64,000 nt of DNA from Linanthus parryae. Lineage: Eukaryota; Streptophyta; Magnoliopsida; Ericales; Polemoniaceae. The notes below the pieces were generated by a model that was given only the letters and a program-made list of their open reading frames with translations, was not told the DNA's origin and did no database searches. The stretch lies in contig JALGPY010000001.1 of assembly GCA_023055425.1 (NCBI GenBank), positions 28,819,001 through 28,883,000 on the forward strand. Direction: 5' to 3'. The first letter of the stretch is position 1; every line of letters begins with the position of its first letter. Shown here one piece after another: positions 40,681 through 50,799 of this stretch. A program made the translations under genes and the position numbers.

Positions 40681-42789
40681 TGATAACGCCCAAATAGGGG
40701 TTATCTTATAGCCTGAAAAGATGTTTATGTGTGCTGGAAAGCCGCGTTTTAGCCAGAATTTACCCTCGGAAAGCCTCGGTTTTAGGAACGAGACGTTTAT
40801 TTGCTCTTCGTGAATTTCTGCATGTTTCGTACTTTTATTGGATATGATCGCGGGTTTTTTCATGTTTTTACAGGAACTGGTTCGGAAAGTGCATTGGGAT
40901 GCGTGCCGAGACAGAACCGGGATCGCCTCGGGAAACGTGGAGAAAATGCTCGGAGCAGAATTTGACCGAGACTGGTACAAGGGAGAGCGGAATGGAAAAT
41001 GGAAAGACTGGAGGAAAAATGAGCAGTGAAAACCGACCGAGGGAGCTGAAAACGCCAAAACCGAGAATCACCGGGATGCGCTCGGTTGACGATATCTTGA
41101 GCTTGACTTGGAATTTTGAAGTGAAACCAGGGGAAAAAGAACGGAGACGTCAAGGGCTTTCCGAAAACAGGTTATAATGCTGAAACGGAGTCCGGCCGAA
41201 AAACCGACTCCCATCAAGTGTGGGTCCCAGTCAGGACACGCCCGAGTAAGGAGTCTCGGTTCCCGGTGTCCAGAGTCAGGAGAAACTATTTCATGTTCGT
41301 GACGATTTCCGGGACAGTTTTGGCCTAGGGGTATTTTGGTCATTTTGGCACCGGGCCCGGGATTCCGGAGTCAAGTTCAGATTTTGTCTCCCAAATTCAG
41401 TCAGCAGTTTTCCTATGGCCAGAGTCAGGATTGGGCAGAATTTGGAGCGATTTTGACCCATGGGTATTTTGGTAATTTTGACAAGTTTCGGGTCAAAACG
41501 CAAGACGGGAACACGGGAAAGCAGGATGACACCAAGGAAGGCAAATTGGAGATTTCAGGCAGAATTGTGGAACCCAGAAGACCCAACCGGGCCCACCAGA
41601 GGACCAAGCAGGGCCACCACCACAGCCCCTGCCTGCGTATATACGCAATATACGCAGGCAGGGAGGTGGTGGTGGGTGGTTTGTGGGCCCCTGGTTGCGT
41701 ATATACGCAGCCTTGCGTATATACGCAGCCATTTTGACTTTTGTCCAAAGTCGGTGGACCGATGGCAGTTTCCGTAATTTCTGGCGCACGCGTTTCGGGA
41801 AAAAACAGCACTATTTAAAGACTTGTCCAGACTCGTTGCGAGACGATACAACACTCAACACACAAGACAGCACAACCGAAGGAGAAGACGGAGCATCCCC
41901 GAAGAGCATGGAAACGTGAATCCAGATTCAAGAAACCCGTTTGCTCTTCTTCTCTCTCATTCAAAAACTGTGTTATTTACGTTATAAGTTTTAGTAGCTA
42001 AACTTTTACCTAGGTTCTCGGTGAACCTAGGGTTTCGTTTTCAGATTAGTTCTACGTTTTGACTATGAATTCATGATTACGTTATCTTAATATCAGCAGT
42101 TTTTATCAGTTATCCTGTCTTTGAATTTTACTGTTTATGCATGATCGGAGTCGCGAACCAGAATTGCTACAGACCCGAGCCGGTAGGTGAAAACGTCTGG
42201 TTAGGGTTAGGACGAGAAGACAGAATTCAGCACCTTACCCCGATGGGCCGACTAGCGAAGGGGAGTTAGGACTAGCCTGAAATCGTTGAGACCAACTGTT
42301 AGAGAATTTGACTCGGGTCATCAGGACATGTTAGAAACCCTAGCAGCCTTAGAACGAGACTACAGATTTAGGCAGCTTAACAGGAATCCGACAGTCTGCA
42401 GGATTGTGATAACGTGCAGGAAAAGAAAAGATACTGCACAATTGGTACGTGGCACGGATAATGAGACTGCTGTGTGTTTTCATGTCAAACAAAGAACGAA
42501 AAACTGAAAAACCCTAGGGGATCCCGGGACCTAGTATCTCAAACCCTAGTTTTACAACCTTAAGATTATTCAGAAAGTTCTCACAAAAAGATTTACGTTT
42601 CAGTTATTTACTTTCAGTACTTAGTTAGGAAGCAAACTCTCAAAATATTCGTCCTTTTTACACTCTGTTCGTTAAAACTAATTACTAGAAAACCTGCGAT
42701 GTCCCTGTGGGATCGATAATCCGAGTCGAAAATACTCTCTATGTTACTTGATTAGTATACTTGCGAATAGCACGCTAAATTGCGCATCA
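40681..42789 (+). mobile_element. Athila 5' LTR
   Basis: 2,109 bp from TGATAACGCCCAAATAGGGG to ...TGCGCATCA, directly followed by the tRNA-Asp-type primer site; both ends match Athila convention. Around 41634-41727 it holds three full copies and one partial copy of the TGCGTATATACGCA palindrome. A TATTTAAAG box at 41813 may be the promoter. No second LTR is found in the window. Confidence 0.8.
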
Positions 42790-42795
42790 AGTTTT

Positions 42796-42813
42796 TGGCT
42801 CCGTTGCCGGGGA
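42796..42813 (+). promoter_or_regulatory. Athila primer-binding site
   Basis: TGGCTCCGTTGCCGGGGA is one base from the usual TGGCGCCGTTGCCGGGGA, complementary to tRNA-Asp. Confidence 0.9.
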
Positions 42814-42942
42814 CTTTTTAGGGTGTATTTAGTAATCCAAATTAATTTTCAGAGTTTTTATTTTTATTTTATTATATTATATTTTATTTTATTTTTTATT
42901 TTTCTGTTATCTCACTGCTCTTGAGATCTCTACTTTTTCAGG

Positions 42943-44553
42943 ATGGGCGACAATACCGAGAGAACGCCAGAACTGCCCGAGACACGTACTCCAGCCAAGA
43001 TGGCTCGGTACATCGAGGATCTGATCGCAGCAGGATTCGCTACCCGGAGCAACAAGAGGACGTACAACAGGTCTGGAAAGGCGCTGGTGGAAAATTTTGA
43101 GGTCCCGACGGGAGGACACGTTCGAGCTATTGTGGTGCCCGAGATCACCGCAGAACACTTTGACATTAAACCCTCCACCATCCAGACTGTGCAGACCCTC
43201 TGCCCGTTTTATGGCAAAGCCGACGAAGACCCGAACGACTTTATCGGGAAGTTTGAGGATTACTGCATCAAGGTCCGGTATAAGGGAGTTGACGCAGAGG
43301 CACTTATGCTAATTCTTTTCCCATATTGCCTGTACGGAGTGGCCAACGACTGGCTCGAATCCCAACCACCCAGGTCCATCACAACATGGGAGGGGTGTGT
43401 CACCGATTTTCTGACCAAATTTTACCCCGGCTCCCGGGTCATCCAGTTACAAAGCGAGATTCTGTCATTCAAGCAGAAGACAGGGGAGACGGTGGTAGAC
43501 GCATGGGACAGATTGATGAGATTGGTGAAGAGATGCTCGAACCACGGTTTCGGAGACCCGAAGATCCTGCAGGTATTCTACCATGCCCTAGACAGGGAGA
43601 GTGCTGACAGGATTGACAGAGAAGCCGGAGGAAATTTTCTGTACCATGTGGACAAAGACGGTGCCTATGAACTGATGAAGCAGTTAGCCAAACAGGATAC
43701 CCGACTGTTTGACGATCGCAGGATGACGGCTAGAGCCGAGCCAGCGGAAGATGACTTGATAGATAGTCTGGCCAAGATCGTTCAGGACTTGGTTAAGAAG
43801 GTCTACTCGGACAAGAAAGCCGTTGCAGCTGTAGGAGAACCTGATATGGACACAACCATCGAAGGGCTCGGAAACGAAGATGCCAATTACGTACAACAGC
43901 AGTGGGATCCGAGCCGGTACAGACCGGGTACGAGAGATCATCCCGGGTTCCTGTACAAAAACCCGAATTCTGCAATTTATGTACCAGGATTCCAGCACAG
44001 GCCACCGGCTCAGCAAGCCGTACCGGTACCGCAGGTTCAACCGGGCCCATCTGCACAGCAGTACGATTCTCAGATGAAGAAAATCGAGTCCATGTTTCAA
44101 ACCATGGAGTCCCGGTTTGCACATATAGACGCCCTGACAGCCGACGTGCAGACGACCAAAACGTCACTGCGCGCTTTGGAGGTACAAGTTGGACAGTTAA
44201 CACAGCAGCTAACGGAGAGACAGCCAGGAAACTTGCCCTCAACCACAGTAAACAATCCACGTGCTCAAGTCAATGCCATCACCACTCGGAGTGGATTAGT
44301 ACTACAAGATCCACCGTATCCTAGCCATGCACGTGCAGAAAATTCTAAGGAAATCGAGCACGAAGTACTTGGCCAGGATAACAGCTCAGCCGACCGCCCC
44401 CAGCCGAAGGGCTCGGTTGAGAAGGATGTAGTGCAGAACGAGAAGGAAGCAGAAACGGTACCTGTTACCAAGGAGGTGTCGTATCCTTTGAAGACACGAA
44501 AGAGAGATGATAGCAAGACTACGCCAGATTTCTCGAGATTTTCAAACAGCTGA
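42943..44553 (+). pseudogene. Athila gag, frameshifted before protease
   Basis: The 536-aa frame begins MGDNTERTPELPETRTPAKM. The Athila gag core follows: FYGKADEDPNDFIGKFEDYC, LFPYCLYGVANDWLESQPP, FLTKFYPGSRVIQLQSEILS, ETVVDAWDRLMRLVKRCSNH. The gag core itself is intact. In Athila, gag and pol are one frame; here a one-base change near 44525 makes gag stop at 44553 (DFSRFSNS), while the expected FLEIFKQLKINIPFAKAL continues in the next frame. Confidence 0.9.
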
Positions 44554-45632
44554 AGATCAACATACCCTTTGCAAAGGCGTTGGCAAAGATTCCCACTTAT
44601 GCCAAGTTCCTCAAAGATATTTTGTATGGACGGAAACGTATGAGTGATTTCGAGACAATAAATCTGACGGCAGAAGTGAGCAATTGTGTGAAGAATGGGC
44701 TACCAAGGAAGAGGAAGGACCCTGGCAGTTTTGTCATCCCGGTGACCCTAGGTAATGCTTACACAGGAAAGGCTCTGTGTGACCTAGGGGCCAGTATCAA
44801 TCTGATGCCATTATCGATTTTCAAAACTTTGAAAATCGATGAACTCAGGCCCACCAGAATTAAGCTGCAGATGGCCGACAAATCCGTGAAACAGGCTTAC
44901 GGAGTTATTGAAGATATTCTGGTGAAAGTCGGAGAACTGATTTTTCCGGCTGATTTCGTAATTCTGGACATGGAGGCAGGAGACGTACCACTCATTCTGG
45001 GCAGACCGTTTCTGGCCACCGGAGAAGCCATGATAAATTGCAAGAGCGGAGAACTGACCATGCAGATTAATGAAGACAAGGTGAAGTTCAACGTTTTCAA
45101 AAACCTGCAACTACCGAATTATTACGAGCATGAAGACATCTTCGCAGTGGAGGTAGTCGAAGAAGGCTTGGAAAACGAAGAGATGGATGAGCTATGGGCA
45201 GAGATTGACAGAGTGGACAGAGAGAACGAGGAGAGATTCCAGGAGGAGCAGGCCATGCAAGCTGAAAACCGGACCACTTTACAGCTGGACGGAAAAAGTG
45301 GGCAGAAATTGGCCCTGGTCCTGTCACTCAAAGAGCCACCAATCCTAGAGCTGAAACCGCTCCCGAGCCATCAGACTTCGGCACAACCAAATCAGTTTCA
45401 AGAAGGGCAGGAAGTACTTCTCGGTGAGTCTCGGAAGCAGCTTTTCCCGGGAAAATCGAGATCTCGGTGGTCAGGACCATTTATCATCAAAGAGGTACTT
45501 TCATGGGACGCGGTCGAATTGGAGAATCTGCATGACAGTACAACTTGCAGGGTGAGCGGAAACCGGGTCAAGCCATATCTGAGCCCGGAAGCAGACGTCA
45601 AGGTAGACCTTGGCGGTTTTGACGTACCTTGA
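44526..45632 (+). pseudogene. Athila protease fused to integrase C-terminus (RT and integrase core deleted)
   Basis: The reading starts EIFKQLKINIPFAKALAKIP. The aspartic protease reads ALCDLGASINLMP and PLILGRPFLATGEAMI. After ILELKPLPSH, where RT should begin, it passes without a stop into the integrase C-terminal segment: EGQEVLLGESRKQLFPGKSR, SRWSGPFIIKEV, GNRVKPYLSP, stop. RT, RNase H and the integrase catalytic core (normally well over 1,000 codons) are missing. The junction near 45372 keeps the frame. The conserved Athila sequence GGTTGGGAGGCAACCCAAC follows the stop at about 45681. The copy cannot move on its own. Confidence 0.9.
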
Positions 45633-48255
45633 GCAGACATGAGGTAACTGGGTCGGGCCGTCGACCGTAAATTACAAGCGCTGGTTGGGAGGCAACCCAA
45701 CGTAGTATGTTAGTATAAATTATTTCAGTTTTATTTTCAGTTTAGAATTTTGAGAGAGGTAAGATGAGTGGGTATTGACTTTGAATTGAGCATGTGCAGA
45801 TACAGCAGAGCAGAAAATGAGAACAAAACAGAGCAGAAATACTCTGTGTGTGTATTTTACGCCCATCCTGTGCGTATAATACGCACACAGGGGTAGAGAG
45901 AGAGAAAAAAAAATAAGGAAAAATTGCAATTATGCTGCTGCCTACGTATATACGCAGACCCTGCGTATATACGCAGCCAACATCGAAAATTTCATAATTT
46001 TGAAAAAAAAAATTTTGTTGTCAAAATGCTCTATGTTTGCGTATATACGCAACCCTGCGTATATACGCAGGCAGAAAAAAAATGAAAAAATACATGCTGG
46101 TTGCGTATATACGCAGCTGCTGCGTATATACGCAACCAGGGGCTTTTTTTCTTTTATTTTTTTTTTTTGTTTTCAAAGTTTTTTGATTGCGTATATACGC
46201 AGGTCTGCGTATATACGCAGGCAGAAGAAAAAAAATATATTTTTTCGGACAGCAGCACGTTTTTGCCCCATTTTTCTCTCTCTACCACCATACACAGATC
46301 CGTGGAGTTTGAAGCGAATTCAAAAAATTCGTAGAAGGAAAGGCAGATTTTCAAAATCTTGAAGAATCGACCCCGGTGTGTTCTGGCACACTCGACCGTC
46401 ACAGGGACTCGTACGAGTTGTGGATTTTTCAGGAACAGTTTTTCTGCAAAACGGAGAAATCGACCCCGGTGTACGAAAGTATACTCGACCATATGGGAGC
46501 ACATTGTCACACATAATGGTGCTCGGGGATTGCACATTTGAAGAGCGCATATAGAGCCCGGAAGGTTGACAACTTTCGTCGAGAAATTTTCTTGCGACCG
46601 GTCAACGGTCCTGCTCCACTGGAATCTGCGAAAAATCCCGCACCTGTAAGAACTGACTCCGGGTGCAGAGGTTCAATTCTGTCTCTCGCTTTATTTTTCT
46701 GCATATTCTACCAGTTTGTTCCCATTCGATGAGGCAAGCCAGCTCATCCAATCCAGATTATATGCCTGATGATTAGTACCATGAGGGCATGGCACCATCC
46801 AGTGTGGGGGTGGTGGCGTTATAACTGCATTACATTTTATTAAAAAAAAAATTGATAAAAATTAAAATTTTGAGACTGGGCGAAGGATTTAGCTTAAAAC
46901 TGGAGAGAGCTTAATGATAGAAAATTTCCCGAAGTGGACGAACTTAGGTGAGGAAGAGCTGCGAGAATCTGTCTAGGGGAGTTAAAAGAGCCAATGCACT
47001 TCAGAAAACGCAAGTAGCTGTTTCCCGAGCCATGTATCCGACTAGCTGCCAGACTACCGTCCCCAGGTAGTCGTCAACCCGCCATCATGGTCACCACATC
47101 ATTTGGTGGAGTGATAGGCCATAGGGGACCTCACGTCCTGTCTCACGCCTTAGGTCCACTAGTGAGCCCCGTTGATCCATTAATCCTTTTCTTGGTAACC
47201 GTTTGACCTAGGAATCCGTTTTTTGATACTGGCATCATTATTAGTTTTTTTACCTTTCCTACGCGTCATGGCACGAGGGAGTTGAGTTGAGGGGGATTTT
47301 CTGGAGTAGAGCAGAATTGTCATATTTGATAGTGGATGAGCTTTATTTTTATATTTGAGGGTGTGTAAGGGTGAGATAGTGACGGCAACACACTTCGGTG
47401 TGGCGGTGACTCACGACATTACACCGTGAGCACAGGAGGAGAGCCGTAGTGCGTAAATTTTTCGCACGACATGGGGAACTTGGGTTGACATGGTTGATTG
47501 GAGGACGCGCTGTGCGATTTAGACATCCTTGAAGTGAGGAGGATCGGTTGGAAAAGCGCGAATATTTTACAGATTGACTACATGGTTCGAAATTAGTGTG
47601 GGGGTGGTCGTTTCAGATTTTATTTCAGTACTTTTCTGCCACCCCACGTTTTTGGTTTATCATAGAGTTGGCCTGGTTTATATTATTGTGTTGCCCCGAA
47701 AAAAAAAAAAAAACGAAAAAAAAAATATCAAAAGGCAGAAAATTCTGGGTGCTTGATTGATTTTATTTCAAAACGCCAGGCCCGCAATTTTTATCACAGT
47801 TTCACATTGTTCACAGTTGTGGCCGCGAGAACGGCAGTTACACCGGGACTGGGGAAATTGAGTGTCTAGAATCTTAGGTGACTTGGGTCAGTTTCCGTCA
47901 TCTTGGTGAGGGAGTGTGAGATTGGGGTATGTGTGAGTGTGTTGTCACGTTTAGGACATCGCTTCTAAATGACTTATCCTACCGTCCCAAAGCCGGCAGA
48001 TTTACATTACACCCGGAGTAAAAGCACGGAAGGTGTGCGTTAGGGATACGTTCGGTTTGCTTGAAAAAGCGAAAGTAAGTGGTGTTCGTGCTTGTTCCTA
48101 ACCTAGGCTGGCCGCGAGTTCTTCTGATCACCGCATTTTCTGAAATCTAGGGGAATATGAGAACTTGATGATGTTCAGTTTGAGTTGAAGAGATTGCCCA
48201 ATCTCACAAAAAAAAATATAAACTGTTTTTATAATATTAATACTGCTTTTAAATA
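45633..48255 (+). mobile_element. Athila 3' region with palindrome pairs and hairpins
   Basis: Non-coding. It contains four pairs of the 14-bp palindrome (45943-46219), a related diverged pair at about 45846-45887, two GAAATCGACCCCGGTGT blocks (about 46370 and 46458), and polypurine-like GTGTGGGGGTGG at about 46800 and 47597. No env-like ORF and no 3' LTR are seen. It ends where the Helitron-like terminus begins. Confidence 0.65.
45943..46219. repeat. Four pairs of the palindrome TGCGTATATACGCA
   Basis: Copies start at 45943 (one mismatch), 45962; 46038, 46056; 46102, 46121; 46188, 46206. The two members of each pair are 18-19 bp apart, start to start. The same palindrome is paired in the LTR (41696 and 41714) and occurs singly at 41634. 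The 46102/46121 pair forms a 41-bp perfect dyad with a one-base centre. Confidence 0.95.
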
Positions 48256-48291
48256 CTAGGTTCCACCCCGCGCGCGTTGCGCGCGGTGTGG
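48256..48291 (-). mobile_element. Helitron-like 3' terminus
   Basis: On the minus strand the order is: an 8-bp GC stem (CCGCGCGC/GCGCGCGG) with a 3-base loop at 48286-48268, eight bases, CTAG at 48259-48256, then T. A GC hairpin a few bases before CTRR with insertion next to T is the Helitron 3' signature. The body would extend rightward from here; no matching 5' TC end is identified in the window. Confidence 0.55.
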
Positions 48292-48809
48292 CCTTGGCAT
48301 GTTTGCTTGTCTGATGGGCAGAGATATACATTTGCAACTGCATAATTATTTTATACTGCGTTTTGCTGTTATTTTATTGGGCGTTGTTTTCCTGACTTGA
48401 ATTTTGTTATCGACTCACTGTGATTGAAATCGATATTTATGTAATTTTGGTAGCATATTTTGAGTATGATGTTCTAGAACAACATTATGGTTGCACGATA
48501 CATCTGTTGGTGCACCACACTGGTAGTAATTGGATTCGTTGATGGCAATTGTCATTTTTTTATGTGCATTTAAGGTAATAAAATTTGTAGACAGTAAATT
48601 GTTTATTCATGAGATTGGAAGTACGAGATATGGTTTACAATTGCATAACGAAATCCTAATTCGTTGCTTGATGTGCAGTAACAGCAAGCAATCTTAGATG
48701 CAGAATACATGTATTATGTAGTTACAGCCTGATAATAAGAAAGATTGACAAACTTTGTCATTGCTTCGAAAACAAAAGTTAGGAATTCGTCATATTTGTA
48801 ATTTATTAA
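48292..48809. other. Gene-less sequence next to the Helitron end
   Basis: AT-rich, no ORF to support. It may be Helitron 3' non-coding sequence. Confidence 0.4.
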
Positions 48810-49510
48810 CGCTATCCAAGGTCAATGCTTGCCACCTTTTGCAACCACCTAACATTTATCTCCTTCTGATTTGGGTTTCATCATTTAGATGCATTGTTTG
48901 ACATAAATTGAAGATTTCTTGAGTAGATTGAGTGAGATCTGATGAATCTTCTGCTTGATTCACCTGTCCTGCAGATTGCGTTTATTGGAGATTTGTTTGT
49001 TTGAATATGCACGCCAACCAGTTTATTAAAATAACATGGACAGATGCTATGAATCACCAGTTCATGTCAACGCCTATTGTCTTCCCCAATGAACCATTGT
49101 TAGTTTCCTTCTGCCCTAGGTTTCATCATGTGGATGCATTGCTTGATGCGTATTGATGTTTTCTTAAGTTAAGTAGGCTTTGCAGTAGATGGTGCTTGAT
49201 TGACTTGTATTGCAGATTGCATTTATTGGAGATGTGTTTATTTGAATATGCATGTCAATCAGTTTAATGTAATCATGACATGAACAGGTGCTATATATTA
49301 CCAGTTCATGCACAACCTAGTGCATTGTCAATGCCTATTATTTCCCCCAATCAGTCATTATATCTCTGCTTCTGCTTTAGGTTTCATAATGTAAATGCAT
49401 TGCCTGATGTGTATTGAAGCCTGTATTGCATATTACATTTATTGAAGAGGTGTCTGTCTGAGTAATGATGTTAAGCTGTTTAATCAAAGGTCATGATCAC
49501 TTGATATGGT
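48810..49510. repeat. Three diverged ~240-bp tandem repeats
   Basis: The series GTTTCATCAT(T/G)TAGATGCATTG ... TGCAGATTGC(G/A)TTTATTGGAGA ... CAATCAGTTTAAT ... ACCAGTTCATG appears three times (from about 48820, 49070 and 49320), the last copy shorter. It lies directly upstream of the first GKGS-motif gene, so it may include its promoter region. Confidence 0.65.
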
Positions 49511-49536
49511 CTTTTGACTTCCTTCCTTACTTGTGG

Positions 49537-49543
49537 TATAAAA
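49537..49543 (+). promoter_or_regulatory. TATA box of the first GKGS-motif gene
   Basis: TATAAAA lies 47 bp upstream of the ATG (start to start). The related gene at 60120 has the same box at exactly the same distance. Confidence 0.55.
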
Positions 49544-49583
49544 TCACAAGCAGTTGGCCTAATTGACAACATACTGTGATGCA

Positions 49584-50024
49584 ATGGATTCTCCTAAGGA
49601 AAATACCGATGACAATTGGAGGAAGACTGCTAAGAAGGAGAGCAAAAAGAAGATGAGGAGAAGCAAGAAATATCAAAGCGAGGAAGAATTCACAGAGGGC
49701 GAGTCTGAGTGGGAGAGTTGGACCGAACACGGTTATGTTGTCGGGAAGGGATCGGACACTACAGTGTACTCAGACACGGAGGAAGAAGTTGACTTATGGG
49801 GTATTGACACGGCCTCGTCATATCCGCTGAAGCTGAAGGGTTCTGGCTCTCGTTCTTCCAGTTCAAGCAGGAAGAAGAAGCAAAAAGTGATAGCCAAAGG
49901 TAGCGAAGATTTGCAGATGACGAGATCAATTCTTCCACTCAATGCGACATCAGAGAAGGGCGGCAAGAGAAAGAAGACCGAGGAAGATGCTCAAGAGTTG
50001 TGCAAAAAGAAACCAAGAGTATAG
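49584..50024 (+). CDS. Unrecognised small charged protein with GKGS-x-TT-x-YS motif (copy A)
   Basis: 146 aa, single exon, start MDSPKENTDD at 49584. It is very rich in Lys and Glu/Ser, with a basic N-terminus (KKESKKKMRRSKKY) and a basic C-terminus (GGKRKKTEEDAQ, CKKKPRV), consistent with a nuclear protein. The central segment EHGYVVGKGSDTTVYSDTEE recurs nearly unchanged in copy C (60120) and, broken, in copy B (59456). Conservation of this block while the rest has diverged suggests selection on it. It resembles no family I can name. It is not a P-loop: GKGS has no preceding GxxxxG. Downstream sequence to 50640 has no gene. Confidence 0.6.
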   Translation: MDSPKENTDDNWRKTAKKESKKKMRRSKKYQSEEEFTEGESEWESWTEHGYVVGKGSDTTVYSDTEEEVDLWGIDTASSYPLKLKGSGSRSSSSSRKKKQKVIAKGSEDLQMTRSILPLNATSEKGGKRKKTEEDAQELCKKKPRV

Positions 50025-50470
50025 AGTTTTGTGTGTGTTATGTTATGGTGAATTGTAGTATGCCTTATGAGCAGTAATGTTGAGCTTGGTAATGTTTGCT
50101 TTGTAATGGAGTTATGAACTCATGTTATCCTGGTCTATATTTTGCGAATCGATGCAGCTTTTGTTTTTTTCATAATTTAATACTCGTTCAGAATGATGTA
50201 TTAGATTATGTTATTCATAGATTGACACATATATTATATTTGGCAAACAATGAGCGACGAAGGAACGAATCAACACTGTGTGTTCATTCTATTTGATTGG
50301 ACTAATACCGTAAATAGCATGTAGATGTGTGGCAATAAAATGAAACACAATAATCCAGTTGCTTTCTTTAATAGGCATACATCGGATAATTGTTGGAAGC
50401 AACCATCTGCATTAGATGAAAGCGTAGCGGTGTTCGCTGACCATAGGAAACTCGATATGGGATGGGGGAG

Positions 50471-50474
<4 letters not shown>

Positions 50475-50505
<31 letters not shown>
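50475..50505. repeat. (TA)n microsatellite
   Basis: About 15 uninterrupted TA units. Confidence 0.95.
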
Positions 50506-50507
<2 letters not shown>

Positions 50508-50656
50508 AAGTTTGGATATTATGACCAGGAATTGTTCCTTTTTTAGGTACTTACAAAGATTCTTTTTTAGGCTTGACCAGTCGACATGGAATTCACTAAT
50601 TAAATAATGATGTTGATTGCTTTTAGAAGCCAGAATTTCTCCCTGTAATAGTATAC

Positions 50657-50775
50657 GTTCAGTTATTGTTCACATTGTCACGAGAGCGTGATCTAATACA
50701 ATTTCAATAGCTATCCGAAATATTATTGCATTTATGATTTGAGTTTCATCTTGTAGCTGGCCATAGACATCGCCG
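50657..50775 (-). pseudogene. RPA-like OB-fold exon fragment 1
   Basis: Minus reading DVYGQLQDETQIINAIIFRI, then EIVLDHALVTM, then a stop and TITERI, parallels fragment 2 (RLYVELQDDTGIMDATIFGL). It is 119 bp against 121 bp in the other two, the acceptor AG is changed to AA, and there is a stop, so it is dead. The family is the large-subunit RPA DNA-binding domain C, common in plant Helitrons. Confidence 0.6.
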
Positions 50776-50799
50776 TTAAAATCAGGGATTGGATTTTTA

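Noticed and set aside
41336..41854. Several overlapping ORFs on both strands in the Athila LTR, reading CVYTQ/AYIR/RIYA repeats
   Set aside because: The apparent peptide repeats are the TGCGTATATACGCA palindrome read in different frames inside a non-coding LTR.
45633..48255. An env-like ORF in the Athila 3' region
   Set aside because: No frame longer than about 120 codons here, and those found arise from the palindrome pairs; no membrane or signal segments of an env-type protein.
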